This document shows positions 42,755 to 53,765 of a DNA stretch of 64,000 bases, one piece after another. The position numbers and the translations under genes were made by a program. The first letter of the stretch is position 1. The number at the start of each line of letters is the position of its first letter. This stretch comes from Ailurus styani (taxonomy: Eukaryota; Chordata; Mammalia; Carnivora; Ailuridae): contig LNAC01000230.1 in the NCBI GenBank assembly GCA_002007465.1, forward strand, positions 2,120,878-2,184,877, written 5' to 3'. The notes below the pieces were generated by a model. It was given only the letters and a program-made list of their open reading frames with translations, was not told the origin of the DNA and did not search any database.

Positions 42755-42946
42755 TAAAGATTTTATTTATTTATTTGACAGAGAGAGAGAGAGATCACAA
42801 GTAGGCAGAGAGGCAGACAGAGGGAGAGGGAGAAGCAGGCTCCCCGCTGAGCAGAGAGCCCGATGCGGGCCTCGATCCCAGGACCCTGAGATCATGACCT
42901 GAGCTGAAGGCAGAGGCTTTAACCCACTGAGCCACCCAGGCACCTC
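42755..42946 (-). mobile_element. Can-SINE, right arm of an inverted pair
   Basis: Tail-to-tail with the preceding copy, no spacer. The left flank of the pair is L1 and the right flank is a MIR. No TSD found for either. Confidence 0.94.
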
Positions 42947-43345
42947 ACCTTTATTTACCCTTAATAGCAACCCCATAAAGCCAGTACTATCATTGTCCCC
43001 ATTTTACAGTTGGGCAAACTGAGGCTTAAGGAGGATAAGAAACATACTTTTTTAAAAGAGATTTATTTATTTGAGAGAAAGAGAGAGAGTGCACAGGGCG
43101 GAGAAGGGCAGATGGAGAAGGAGAGAGAGAATCCCAAGCAGGCTCCACACCCCAGCTCAGAGCCGGAAACGGGTTTGATCCCACCACCCTGAGACCATGA
43201 CCCCAGCAGAAACTGACTGAGCCACCCAGGTTCAGTAAGTTAAGTATGTTCAGTAAGCAACATACTGAAAGTGGAAGTGGCAGAGCCCAGATCGAAACCA
43301 ACATGCCTCTGACTTTGAAGTTGTGCTCTGGGTGGAGATAACCCT
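42947..43345 (-). mobile_element. MIR, antisense, split by a Can-SINE
   Basis: Left part 42950-43048 (CCATTTTACAGTTGGGCAAA, CTGAGGCTTAAGGAGGATAA); right part from 43256 (GTGGCAGAGCCCAGATCGAA, TGCCTCTGACTTTGAAGTTG). Confidence 0.85.
43050..43230 (-). mobile_element. Can-SINE, antisense, in MIR, with lost head
   Basis: TSD AAGAAACATACT (about 43038) versus AAGCAACATACT (about 43256). The head stops at GCCACCCAGG and is followed by a duplicated TTCAGTAAG (43231-43256) in place of the usual GCGCCCC. Confidence 0.92.
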
Positions 43346-43535
43346 CAGCGTCACCTCTGCAAGGTCACCGTGGCTCTCACAAGCCTGTCCACATGAAGTT
43401 CTGTTACCCGGCGCAGTGATGCCACTTCCATGCTTCCTTCCATTCGCCGGGCCGTTTCCTCTGTGGTTTCTCCACTTTGCTCTGTGTCCCTACACACAAC
43501 TGGATGCCTCTGAAGTCTTGAAATATGACATTTCC

Positions 43536-43744
43536 CGGGGCACCTGGGTGGCTCAGTCGTGAAGCATCCACCTGCAGCTCAGGTCATGATCCCAGGGTCC
43601 TGGGATCAAACCCCACATCGGGCCCCCTGCTCAGCAGGGAGCCTGCTTCTCCCTCTCCCACTGCCCCTGCTTGTGTTCACTCTCTCGCTGTGTCTCTCTC
43701 TGTCAAATAAATAAATAAACTCTTTTAAAAATCTAAAAAAAAAA
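43536..43744 (+). mobile_element. Can-SINE
   Basis: Perfect 16-base TSD GAAATATGACATTTCC (43520-43535 and 43745-43760). Confidence 0.98.
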
Positions 43745-43760
43745 GAAATATGACATTTCC

Positions 43761-44290
43761 TTATGATTTGGATTTTTATTTGACAAAATGTGATTACCGT
43801 TCTACTCCAAAGAACTTCACTTTCCTACTTTTCACCCCTTGCAGTGACCTAGGTGCTCAGTCCAACCCCCAAGTTCCCAGTCCCCTGCAACGACTAACAT
43901 ACTTTCATCTTAGTAATTGAAACTCAGTCATGCTGGTTTCGAAGCTTCAGGGTCTGAGTTCATTCAAAGCTCTCCTATCCCAGGGCAGAGAAGAGGGCCC
44001 AACTTGGTCTAGAGCAGAGCAGGGGGTTGTCTTCTCTCTTGATCTCTCTGCCCTCTTCTCTTCACTGAGAACTTTCTTGAGTTGGAATAAGGAGGAAGAG
44101 GAATGTCTGACTACCATGGTTAGTTTCTTCTACCCTATTTATGGGTCATCCAACCAGCACAGGGGATAGCACTGAGCCTCCACATGGGGTGAATATACTC
44201 AGGGGGAGGTGCCAGAGGTTCCAGTGGGTGCTGTAAGAAAATACTAGAACTTCTATCTACAGTTTCTTTTTTTAATCCAAGGAAATTACT
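43761..44290. other. Unassigned DNA
   Basis: No recognised repeat. 43346-43519 is likewise unassigned. A 79-codon frame at 43930-44169 has no recognisable homology. Confidence 0.45.
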
Positions 44291-44292
44291 AT

Positions 44293-44469
44293 TTTTTTAA
44301 GATTTATTTTATCTATTTGAGAAGGAAAGCATGAATGAGGGGAGGAGTGGAGGGAGAAGCAGACTCCCAGCTGATCAGTGAGCCTGATGCAGGGGTTTGA
44401 TCCCAGGAAACCAAGATCATGACCTGAGCCGAAGGCAGACACTTCACTGACTGAGCCACCCAGGTGCCC
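44293..44469 (-). mobile_element. Can-SINE, antisense, diverged
   Basis: TTTATCTATTTGAGAAGGAA start and GACTGAGCCACCCAGGTGCC end; TSD not clear. Confidence 0.93.
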
Positions 44470-45074
44470 AGCAAAGAAAATTTTAAAAGTCAGCTTCACT
44501 AATGTTTAATATGCAAATTGAAATCAGCGTCTTCCCTGGATCCATATATCAGATGGTCACGTACAAGGCCTGGGGGATTCTTGGGTAAGAATGGGGGGTT
44601 CCACAAAGCATATGACTTGCCAGGGGTACTCACCCATATTCTTTGACCTTTTAGTTTGTAGTTTATCTGTGGAGGGTTAAATGTACTACACAAAATATTA
44701 TCTAATATTAGCTAAACCAACTGTAATCTAATGGGTAAGTGGTTTTTAGAAGATCTTTGCGAAGAATCCATGGGTTGGAGTGAGTGAGTGTGAATAAAAC
44801 CAGCACAAAGAAAATGGCAGAGCAAATGTTTCTCATTCTCCCAGTAGAAGCACCTCTTCATCTCTCTTTTAAGGTGAAGAATGAAACACTCTAATCAGAT
44901 ACAACAAAAGGTCAGGCAAAGGTCTTCCTAATTATCAAGAAGATTATTAGAAATACAGGTTTACATTCATATCTTATCCTGTTTAATTTATATGTAATCC
45001 CATTCTATTTGAAATACATGCATCTCTCCTGATTCAATTCTGTTGCTGGCTTCCTTTATTCTTTGATATAATAT
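44470..45074. other. Unassigned DNA
   Basis: No recognised repeat or gene. Confidence 0.5.
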
Positions 45075-45087
45075 AAAAAATAGATGG

Positions 45088-45297
45088 GGGCTCCTGGGTG
45101 GGTCAGTTGGTTAAGGGTCTGCCTTCAGCTCAGGTCATGATCTCAGGGCCCTGGTACTGAGCCTGGTGTAGGGCTCCCCGCTCAGCTGGGAGTCTGCTTC
45201 TGCTTCTCCCTCCCCCCAGCTCATGCTCTCTCTCTCTCTCACTCTCTCTCTCTCTCTCTTAAATAAATAAATAAAATCTTTAAAAAAAATAAATAAA
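45088..45297 (+). mobile_element. Can-SINE, first of a head-to-tail pair
   Basis: One TSD, AAAAAATAGATGG (45075-45087 and 45475-45487), brackets both copies, so the second entered the tail of the first. Confidence 0.94.
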
Positions 45298-45301
45298 AAG
45301 T

Positions 45302-45474
45302 AAAGGTACCCCTGGGTGGCGTAGTCAGGTAAGCATCCAACTCTTGGCTTCTGCTCAGGTCATGATCTCAAGGTCCTGGATCAAGCCTCTCATCAGGCTC
45401 CAAGCTCAGTGAGGAGTCTGCTAAAGTTTCTCTCTCCCTCTGCCCCTCCCTCGCAAGTAAATACGTAAATTAAA
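45302..45474 (+). mobile_element. Can-SINE, second of the pair
   Basis: CTGGGTGGCGTAGTCAGGTA head (first bases altered), AAGTAAATACGTAAATTAAA tail. Confidence 0.93.
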
Positions 45475-46267
45475 AAAAAATAGATGGAGGAAGGGAAGGA
45501 TTCCAGAGGATTTCAAAGTTTGAGTCCTGAGTGACTGGATGAGTTGTGATGTGGAAAGTTGAGAATGAAATCTGAGGCCAAAAGAAGACACCTACGTGAC
45601 AAAGGAATAGCACACACCCAAAAGAGCACATTTAGACATAGACACTTAGAGAGTTTCATTTTAAAGAACTTGAGAAAATGAATTTGTAAATTCAAATTTT
45701 TATAAGTGGAAGAAATTGCCACAGTATGCCAAAGCAATGCGCCACATTATACTTTCAAAAAAACAAAGATATTAAATGTTGAGTGCATTTATACGTAATT
45801 ACACATTTCGAAGGAATAGTGTCAGTTTCAAAGTGGTGGTGCATGAAAAAGTGTAAACACCATGTCATTTTAATTATACATTTTGCAAATAAAGCATTGC
45901 ATTAAAAAAAACCCTGACTTCTCAGTGGAAACAATAGAAGCCAGAACATAATGGAATGACATTATTATCATGTGAAAGAAAACGACTGTAAAATTAGAAC
46001 TCCATAAGCAGTGAAAAGGTCCTTAAGAAGGGAAGGTGCCATAGAGATGTCAGACAAACGAAATCGGAGTGAATTTATAGTCAGCAAGCTGGCACTAAAG
46101 GGAATTCTTTAGGCATAAGGGAAATAATCCCAGATAGATACTGAAAAAAGTAGGAAGGAATGAAGAGCAATGGACAGCTAAATATGCAGGTAAAAACAGA
46201 TCGATTCGATTGTAGAAAACAATAATAATAATGCTTAGTAGCATTTAAAATATATAGAGAGAGACTT

Positions 46268-46590
46268 AGGGGCACCTGGCTGGCTCAGTAGGTAGAGCAT
46301 ATGACTTTTTTTTTAAGATTTTATTTATTTATTTGACAGAGAGAGAGATCACAAGTAGGCAGAGAGGCAGGCAGAGAGAGAGAGAGAGGAGGAAGCAGGC
46401 TCCCTGCTGAACAGAGAGCCTGATGCGGGGCTTGATCCCGGGACCCTGAGATCATGACCTGAGCCGAAGGCAGAGGCTTTAACCCACTGAGCCACCCAGG
46501 CGCGCCCCAGAGCATATGACGCTTGATCTCAAGGTTGTAAGGTCAAGCCCCATATGGGGTGTAGAGGTTACTTAAAAATAAAATACTTTT
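46268..46590 (+). mobile_element. Short-form Can-SINE split by a long-form Can-SINE
   Basis: Parts 46268-46305 and 46509-46590; GGGGCACCTGGCTGGCTCAG head and TTACTTAAAAATAAAATACT tail. Confidence 0.94.
46306..46508 (-). mobile_element. Can-SINE, antisense, nested in a short-form SINE
   Basis: Perfect TSD AGAGCATATGAC (46294-46305 and 46509-46520), which is host SINE sequence. Direct evidence that the short form predates the long form. Confidence 0.97.
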
Positions 46591-46592
46591 AT

Positions 46593-46712
46593 TATGTGTA
46601 TGTAGATATCTATCTATCTATCTAGATATAAAGAGAGAGTTGTAGATATGAGCTATTGTAGATATGTGTATATACAGAGAAATGTGTAGATATCTCTACA
46701 TATGTAAAGAGA
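46593..46712 (+). repeat. TATC/GTAGATAT-rich simple repeat
   Basis: Contains (TATC)4 near 46608, several TGTAGATAT units and an AGAGAGAG run. Confidence 0.85.
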
Positions 46713-46729
46713 GAGAGAGAATTAAAATG

Positions 46730-47069
46730 CATGACAACATCATGGAGTTTGAGTGAGATTGATCCTAATACCTAACTTCAGAGTTGGGCTTGTGACACAG
46801 ATCTAGCCAATAAAATACCATGATGATCAGTTAAGTGAAGTGTATGTGATCAAAGAGGGACTCATAAGAACCAGCAAGTACCAGCCCTGAAACTTTGGTG
46901 GAAAGTATTGTGAGTATTCCAAGGCTTAATATAACAGTGGGATGGCCCATCTAAAATGAATACAGAACACAAGGAAAGAGAGGGGATAAAAAAAGAGGTT
47001 TATTTTGGATTTAAGCTCCTAGAATCAGCCATACTAAAACTAGAGAGAAGACTTTGCAATTATGTGTAT
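46730..47069. mobile_element. Unnamed ancient repeat
   Basis: TTGGGCTTGTGACACAGATC, TAGCCAATAAAATACC and TAAGCTCCTAGAATCAGCCA resemble a mammalian-wide repeat (DNA transposon or LTR). Not named. It lies between two blocks of the same L1. Confidence 0.35.
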
Positions 47070-47087
47070 TAGCTTCCTTCTTTTTTT

Positions 47088-47185
47088 TTTTTAAGTATGC
47101 TCTACACTCAGTGTGGGGCTTGAACTCATGACCCTGAAATCAAGAGCTGCATTCTCTACCTACCAACTGAGACAGCTTTGTGCCC
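47088..47185 (-). mobile_element. Short-form Can-SINE, antisense
   Basis: TSD TAGCTTCCTTCTTTTTT (47070-47086 and 47186-47202). CAGTGTGGGGCTTGAACTCA core. Confidence 0.94.
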
Positions 47186-47526
47186 TAGCTTCCTTCTTTT
47201 TTTAAGCATGCATACAATAATTCAAAATGAGAGTGTGAATGGAATTAAAGAACTTTAAGATTATAACATTACTGGGAAAATGGAAAAGAAATAATTTGTT
47301 TTAGGCTGCAACAAGTCAGGGATGCATGCATAATTTCTAAGGTAACCACTGGAAGAATAACAAAAGAATATATAATCAACCAAGCTTGTAGAAAATGTGA
47401 ATAACAACATCAAAGGTAAATCTAAAGGAAAGACAAAGAGAAAAAAGAAAGGAACATAAAACAAGTAAATCAAATAGGGGTGGAAAAGGTGGGCATTAAA
47501 ACCCAAAATATATTTCTAATTTCTTT

Positions 47527-47717
47527 TTTTTTAAGATTTTATTTACTTATTTGACACAGAGAAAGAAAGCACAAGCAGAGGGGAGTGGCAGCAGGAGAGG
47601 GAGAAGCAGGATCTTCACCACCGAGCAGGAAGCCCCACATGGGGCTGATCCCAGGACCCTGAGATTATAACCTGAGCCGAAGGCAGATGTCCAATCGACT
47701 GAGCCACCCAGACGCCC
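47527..47717 (-). mobile_element. Can-SINE, antisense
   Basis: TSD TCTAATTTCTTT (about 47514) versus TCTAATTTCATT (about 47719). Confidence 0.95.
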
Positions 47718-47744
47718 CTCTAATTTCATTTAAGTTGAATGAGC

Positions 47745-47925
47745 TGGTGATGAAAATGTTGGCCAACTTGATTTTGATTCAGATCATGATCTCTGAGTCC
47801 TGGAATTGAGCCCCACCTTGGGCTCTGCACTCAGTGTGGAGTCTGTTTGAGGATTCTCTCCCTCTCCCTCTACTCCTTCTCACCCTCCCCTCAAATAAAT
47901 AAAAGATCTTTAAAAATATTAGTTG
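47745..47925 (+). mobile_element. Can-SINE with degraded head
   Basis: CAGATCATGATCTCTGAGTC, GAGCCCCACCTTGGGCTC, CAAATAAATAAAAGATCTTT. The first ~35 bases no longer resemble the family. Confidence 0.88.
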
Positions 47926-47942
47926 AAAGCAAAAGAATAGTG

Positions 47943-48050
47943 GGGGTGTTTGGCTGACTCAGTCAGTGGAGCAGTCAACTCTTGATCTCGGGGTCGTGGG
48001 TTCAAGCCCCATGTTGGGTGTGAAGATTACTTAAAAATAAAATCTTACCA
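47943..48050 (+). mobile_element. Short-form Can-SINE
   Basis: GGGTGTTTGGCTGACTCAGT head; TTACTTAAAAATAAAATCTT tail. Confidence 0.92.
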
Positions 48051-49279
48051 AAAACGGAAAATAAAAGAAAGTGGAAGAATAGTTAAAAGATGTATTCTGC
48101 AGACACCGAGCACAAGAAAGCTGATGTAGCTGTACTAATATCAAAGCTTGACTAGAGATAGGAATTTTTCATAATAATAAAGGAATCAATTGACTAGGAA
48201 AATATAACAAATTATAGAGCTATATGCACCCATAACTAATATAAAGAAAAACTTGATGGAACTAAAAGGGACAAATCCACATCCACAGTAAGAAGTTTGA
48301 ACACACCTCTTTCAATAGTTTATAGAATAAGGAAAAAAATCAGTGAGACAGAAGATCTAAATAACACAATTAGCAAATTCTATACATCTGGGTATCTAGC
48401 CATATATTTTGTATATATACATAGTATATGTATATACATTACATATATCTAAAACACTCTACCCAACAATAACAGAATGTGTATTCTTTTGAAATGTAAA
48501 TGTAACACTTACCAAAAATTGACCATATACTGAGTCACAAAACAAGCCTCAACAAATTTCAAACAATTCAAAGTATTCACAATATGTTCTCTCACCACAG
48601 TAAAAGTAAGCTGGACATCCGTAACACACAGATGACTCTGAAATTCTCAACTGCTTGGAAGGCAAGCAACAAGAACAAAAAATAATATCAGAATACAATG
48701 AATAACACAACTTGTACGAAACAATAAATTCCTCGAGAAACACAACTTACCAAAGTGACAGAAGAATAAACAGAGCATAGACTAAAGAATCTGTTATCTA
48801 TTATAGTAACTGAAGCATCTGATTAAGCATCTTCCCAAAGAAAAGCCCAAGACCCAGATGGCTGAATTGGTCGGTGAGTGTCTCTAGACATCGAAGAAAA
48901 GAAAAAACAAAAAAGCTCATCTTCACAAAAACTTCCAGAGAATAGAAAAATAGTGAAACATATCTAAATGCTTTTCATGAGGCCAAAATAATCTTGTTAC
49001 AAAACCTAATAAGGATTATAAGGAAGGAAAATTGCTGAAAAACCTCTCTTGCGAGCATAAATGTGAAATTTCTAACTATAGTATTAGCAAATGAATCGAG
49101 AACTATATACAGAGAATAATATGTCAGAAACAAATGACTTTTTCTAGGAACATAAAGGCTAATATTCTGAAATTAATAAATGGAGTCACCACATAAATAG
49201 AAAAACATTTAAAAATCTTATCATCATCATCTTGGTAGATGCAGAAAAATCTTTAAAAATAAAACATTCATGTAACATT

Positions 49280-50858
49280 CAGATGCACCACCTTGGCTCC
49301 AGATCAAGGTTCAGGTGTGCATGACTGTGGTGGTGAGAGCCTGAACCCAGCAAGGGGCAGAAGGTGCCTGTGGCCAGCTGGACTTTGAGGGGGAGACTAT
49401 GGCGATGGAAACCACCAAGGCTGACTGGGCCAGGGACCTGACACCAAGAGTAAGCCCAAGCTGCTCTCTGGGTCAGGCCTCTGTTCCTGAGTTTCTGAGT
49501 GAACTGGGTTGGGGAGATCGACAGTGGGAATCTTGGGGTCTGTCTTAGTGATCCTGGAGTGTAGGAGGGGGTCAGTTCTGTTTTTGAGGAGCATTTAGAT
49601 GAGAGCTCTTGTCTCTGTCTCAGGGAGCTTGGAGTGTAGAAGGGGCTGAAGTGAGGCTGCCTCACGTGTCCCTGCCTTGGAGAGTTTGGGGTGAGGAGTG
49701 CTCCGTCTCATTCTTGGGACTCTGGGCCAAGGAGCTCAAGATGAGGGAAACTTGGTCCCAGTCCTAGGGATCCTGGGATGGGGGTGCTTGGCTCTCTCCC
49801 AAAGATGCCTGTGTTTGAGGTATTTGATCGTGTCTCAGGGACTACCGGGTGGGGGGGAGGGTTATGGCTCTGTCCAGAAACAATGAGGGTTTATGCCTCA
49901 CAGCCCCTTCCCAAAGTGAGGCAGGCATGGCACCTGTCCTGAGAAGCTGGGAGCGAGGGGGTAGGGTCCTGTTCCTAGGAAGTCTGGGATGAGGAGCAGG
50001 GAGGGCCATGTTGTGAAGAGCCAGGGTTGGGGGATGGCTTGGGGCACATTGTCCCGCATGCATCTGACACATCCCACCAGTGGGCAGAGAGAGTCATACA
50101 TGGCAGCAAACAGAATGGAGCACTATCAGAAAGCCGGCTCGGTGGAACTCCCAGCCCCTTCCCTGGTGCCCCGGCTACCTCCTGATATCCTGGAGATGCA
50201 GGTCCAAGATGGCGGCAAAAAACGCAACCTACTGGGGCTGTGGTGTTCTTGGGTTCTGGACTGTGGTGGGGCTGGCATGGCCTGTGGTGTTCTCAGGTTC
50301 TGGCCAGGCTGCACGGAAGGCCGTCATCTGGGCCGAGATCGTCCTGTGGCAGGTAGTGGACCCGCCTAACCAAGCCGTGCTTCCTGCACACTGAGGACAG
50401 CCAGGTGCCCGTCTCAACCGACACTGGCTTGGATCCCGTTTCGGTGCCTCACTGTGTGCCTGCAGTGTAGGTACTGCCCAGCCATGAGCCCCTGGGCCCC
50501 AGGGAGTGTGGCTACCAGCCCCCCAGGGGCACTCACTGGTCTGGGCCCTACACCTAGCTCCAGCTGTGGTCCCTGACCCTAAAGAAAGGCTTGAGGACCT
50601 CCTCCGAGCAAGCCGTTCTCTAGATACGAATGTCTAGGATGTCTGTGCCTTCTCCGACGAGCCTCTGTTAAGCCACAGAAATGAACCTGCCTGTCTCACT
50701 TCCCATTCTCTCTGGTGTGCCACAAACAGTGACGGGTGTGGGGTCCCTGCTGGATTCTGGAATGCTTGAGAAGGGCTTACTTCTACCTACAGTGCATCTG
50801 ACAGAGGTCCAGGGAGTGGGTTGGAAATAAAGGTTCTGCCTGTTTGTCTGAAAAAAAA
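49280..50858 (+). pseudogene. RPP25L: Retroposed pseudogene of RPP25L (RNase P/MRP subunit p25-like), with apparently unspliced leader
   Basis: The frame starting at ATG 50115 reads MEHYQKAGSVELPAPS, then RLPPDILEM and NLLGL, which I recognise as the N-terminus of RPP25L, a small Alba-domain protein of about 163 residues related to the RNase P/MRP subunit p25. The match continues in other frames: VVFSGSG and AEIV (frame shifted near 50225), TEDS, TGLDP and ECGYQPP (shifted again near 50365). A TAG at 50468-50470 and later TGA codons break it further. The CDS equivalent is about 50115-50610. A polyadenylation signal AATAAA (50826-50831) lies 20 bases before an A8 run (50851-50858). Upstream, 49280-50114 is GC-rich; a donor-like AAGAGTAAGC near 49448 and an acceptor-like TCCCACCAG at about 50080 suggest a retained 5' UTR intron. 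It interrupts an L1; no clear TSD. Non-functional. Confidence 0.85.
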
Positions 50859-50882
50859 GTGTATATATATATATATATAATA
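50859..50882 (+). repeat. (TA)n microsatellite at the pseudogene/L1 junction
   Basis: GTG followed by ~10 TA units directly after the retropseudogene A-tail. Confidence 0.9.
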
Positions 50883-51961
50883 TTCATTATTAGAAAAAAG
50901 ATCTGTAACAAATTAGTAATAGAAAGGAACTTTCTTGATCTTATGAAGGGCGTCTATAAAAAATTGAATACTTAGAGGAAACATCATGCTTAATGATGAG
51001 TTACTGAAAAATTTCCCCCTGAGATCAGGAATGGGACAAAGAATTCTGTTATCATCACTCCTGTTCAATATCAGAGCTGGAATCCAGCGCAATAATACAG
51101 GAAAAAGCAATAAAGACCATATGGCAGAAAAGGAAGAAATAAAATCATCATTATTTACAACAAAATTTTGCAAAAAAAAAAAAAAAGAATCCAAAAGAAT
51201 CTACAGAAAATCTATTAGAATAAGCAGATTTAGCAAGCTGCTAGATGGGTATATAAACTAGCGTCAAATAAATAGGAAATGAAGTTTTTAAAGATACCAT
51301 TTACAGTAGTCTCAAATAACATCAATTAATTAGGAACAAATCTAACAAAAGATCCCAAGAGCTTTATACTGGACTACAAAATACTGAGAAAATTCAAACA
51401 AAGACATAAAAATAGAAGGAGATACCATCATTATGGATTACTAGACTCAATATGGTAAAGATATCAATTGTCTCCAAATTGATCTGTAAACTCAATACAG
51501 TAGCAATCAAAATCCCAATAGGTTGTTTTTTTCCATTAAGAAATTGACACTTTGATTATAATCTTTATACAGAGATGCAAAGGGTCAAAAATAGCCAAAA
51601 TGTATTGTGGATCTAAATGAGAATGGTAGCTCAACAAAAGGTCCACAAGAAAGCAAAGGATAATATGTTTATGACCTTTGCAAAAGCAATGATTTCTTTA
51701 AAAAGACCAAGAGGCTCAAACCATAAACCGTAAAAGAAAAAGTTGATAAACAGGACTACATCCATTTAAGAAATTCTGTTTATGGAGAGACACTATTAAA
51801 ACAGTAAAAAAGCAAGGCACAGAATGGGAAACGATACTAATATATACTATAACTGACAAAGGGTTGCTTTTATCCAAAATATATAAGGAGTTCCTATAAA
51901 CGATTAAGAAAAAGGCAGACAATTCTAGAAAAATTGGCAAAATACTTAAATAGGCATTTTT

Positions 51962-52200
51962 CCTTTTAGCGCTGTTTTAGCTACATTCCACAGATTTTGA
52001 TATATTGTATTATCATTCAACTCATTCCAAATATTTCCTAATTTACCTTCAGGTTTCTGAATTTCTAGGAGTTTGGAAGTTTTCGCTATTGCTGTTATCT
52101 AGTGGAACTGATTTCTAGTTTAATTCCATATGGTCAGAGAAAATGTCATCTCTGTTTTATGATGCAAGACATAGTCTAGCAGGCCCACTTTATTTTTATA
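51962..52200 (-). mobile_element. L1 ORF2 endonuclease-region fragment, antisense
   Basis: TAGCTACATTCCACAGATTT, TGATTTCTAGTTTAATTCCA, TATGGTCAGAGAAAATGTCA. It joins the end of one sense L1 to the start of the next. Confidence 0.78.
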
Positions 52201-52214
52201 AAAATTTTAAAAAT

Positions 52215-52326
52215 ATTTCATCTTTTTAAGATTTTAAAGTAATCTCTACACCCAATGTGGGGCTCAGACTCACAACCCTGAGATCAAGAGTCACACATTC
52301 CACCAACTGAGCCAGCTGGGTGCTCC
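52215..52326 (-). mobile_element. Short-form Can-SINE, antisense
   Basis: CCAATGTGGGGCTCAGACTC core and GAGCCAGCTGGGTGCTCC end. First of two in tandem; GCAGGCCCACTTTA (about 52180) and GCAAGCCCGCTTTA (about 52444) bracket both. Confidence 0.92.
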
Positions 52327-52344
52327 TTTTTTTTTTTTAATGAT

Positions 52345-52441
52345 TTTTTTAAAGTTTATTTTTTCTTTTTAGGAATCTCTACACCCAACCTGGGGCTCAA
52401 ACTCACAACCCTGAGATCAAGAATCACCAGCCAGGTGCCCC
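52345..52441 (-). mobile_element. Short-form Can-SINE, antisense, tandem
   Basis: CCAACCTGGGGCTCAAACTC core; head partly lost (AATCACCAGCCAGGTGCCCC). Confidence 0.9.
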
Positions 52442-52686
52442 TGGCAAGCCCGCTTTACAAGAAAAACTAAAGAGAGTTCTTTGGGCTGAAAGCAAGTGAC
52501 CCCAGATGATAACTCAAATCTACATGAAAAGCAAAGAGCATCAGTAAAGGTAATTATGAAACTATAAAAAACAGTACAAATCTATATTTCATCTCCTTTC
52601 TCATCTTAATTAAAATTAAAAATTAAATTAAACAATATGTGTTAATTGTATCATTGTGCCTATAACCTTTAAAAATGTAATATATT

Positions 52687-52883
52687 GGGGCACCTGGGTG
52701 GCTCAGTCATTAAAGCATCTGCCTTCAGCTCTGGTCATGATCCCAGGGTCCTGGGATCGAGCCCCAGGTCGGGCTCCCTGCTCAGCGGGGAGCCTGCTTC
52801 TCCCTCTCCTGCTCCCCCTGCTTGTGTTCCCTCTCTCACTGTGTTAGGCAGATGCCCAACCAACTGAGCCACCCAGGTGCCCC
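52687..52883 (+). mobile_element. Fold-back Can-SINE: sense body fused to an inverted SINE head
   Basis: A sense SINE runs from 52687 to about 52844 (through CTCTCTCACTGTG), then joins 39 bases of antisense head (52845-52883). The termini are exact inverted repeats: GGGGCACCTGGGTGGCTCAG (52687-52706) and its complement ending at 52883. Neither arm has an A-rich tail and I see no TSD. Confidence 0.92.
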
Positions 52884-52902
52884 GCAACACATTCTTTTAA
52901 AA

Positions 52903-53042
52903 ATTTAAATTTTAAAAATTTATTTATTTATTTATTTATTTAAAGTTTATTTAAGTAATCTCTACACCCATTGTGGGGCTCAAACTCATGACCCCAAGAT
53001 CAAGAGCTTCACGTTCCTCCAACTGAGCCACCCAGGTACCCC
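52903..53042 (-). mobile_element. Short-form Can-SINE, antisense
   Basis: TSD AACACATTCTTTTAAA (about 52887) versus AACACATTCTTAAA (about 53047). Tail (ATTT)n at 52918-52942. Confidence 0.94.
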
Positions 53043-53622
53043 TAAACAACACATTCTTAAACAATGGGCCAAAGAAAATACCAGAAGAGAAATTACAGAA
53101 GACATCACGATGAATACGAATGAACATGTCAACACAACATACCAAAATTTATGGAATGCAGCTGAAGTAGAGGGACGTTGACAGATGTAAACACTTACAT
53201 TAAAAAAGAAGAAAGATCAAAACCAATAACCTAACCTTCCACCTTTAGAAACTAGAAAAGCAGAATGAACTAAACCCAAAGGAATTAAAAAGAAATAATA
53301 AAGATAAGAGTGAAAATTAATGAATTAGAGAATAGAAAAGGAATAGAGAAAAATCAATAAAACCAAAATTTAGCTCTTTGAAAAGATAAAAAAACAAACA
53401 AATAAAACAACCCCTCACAGGACTGAAAAACATTTAGCTAGACTGACCAAGAAAAAAGAAAGAAGACTCAATTTCCTGAAAACAGAAATGACAGAACTCC
53501 ACAACGAAACTTGTAGAAATAAAAAGGATTCTAAGTGTATACTATGAATGACTATGTAATAACAAGTTAGATAACTTACATAAAATAGACAAATTATTTG
53601 AAAGACACAAACTACCATAACC

Positions 53623-53765
53623 GGGGTACCTGGCTGGCTCAGTGCAAGGAACCCACAGCTCTTGATCTCAGGGTCGTGAGTTCGAGCCCCCCTTTGGGCA
53701 TGGAGTCCTACTTTTAAAAATATAAATAAATCCATCCATCCATCCATCCATTCATAAATTTAAAA
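53623..53765 (+). mobile_element. Short-form Can-SINE ending in (CCAT)n
   Basis: GGGGTACCTGGCTGGCTCAG head; (ATCC)n at 53731-53751. Flanked by ACAAACTACCATAA (about 53606) and CCAAACTACTATAA (about 53767). Confidence 0.94.

Larger units (their letters stand above)
45895..51960 (+). mobile_element. Third long decayed L1, sense, split by SINEs, an unnamed repeat and a retropseudogene
   Basis: L1 blocks: 45895-46267 (end of ORF1, e.g. AGAAGCCAGAACATAATGG), 47205-47526, 48050-49275 (endonuclease region; TGGACATCCGTAACACACAG) and 50870-51960 (RT to ORF2 C-terminus; GAAACATCATGCTTAATGAT). The pseudogene at 49280-50858 sits exactly between two colinear L1 parts. Highly diverged from the other long L1s. 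Confidence 0.82.

Noticed and set aside
49989..50369. 126-codon frame that begins like a real RPP25L protein
   Set aside because: The match breaks by frameshift after about 40 residues, and the start at 49989 lies in the leader. It belongs to the retropseudogene.
51962..52686. Antisense L1 followed by sense L1, suggesting a twin-priming inversion of one element
   Set aside because: The inverted piece is the endonuclease region, which also occurs in sense further on (53050 onward), and the order is wrong for a simple 5' inversion. Two elements are more likely.
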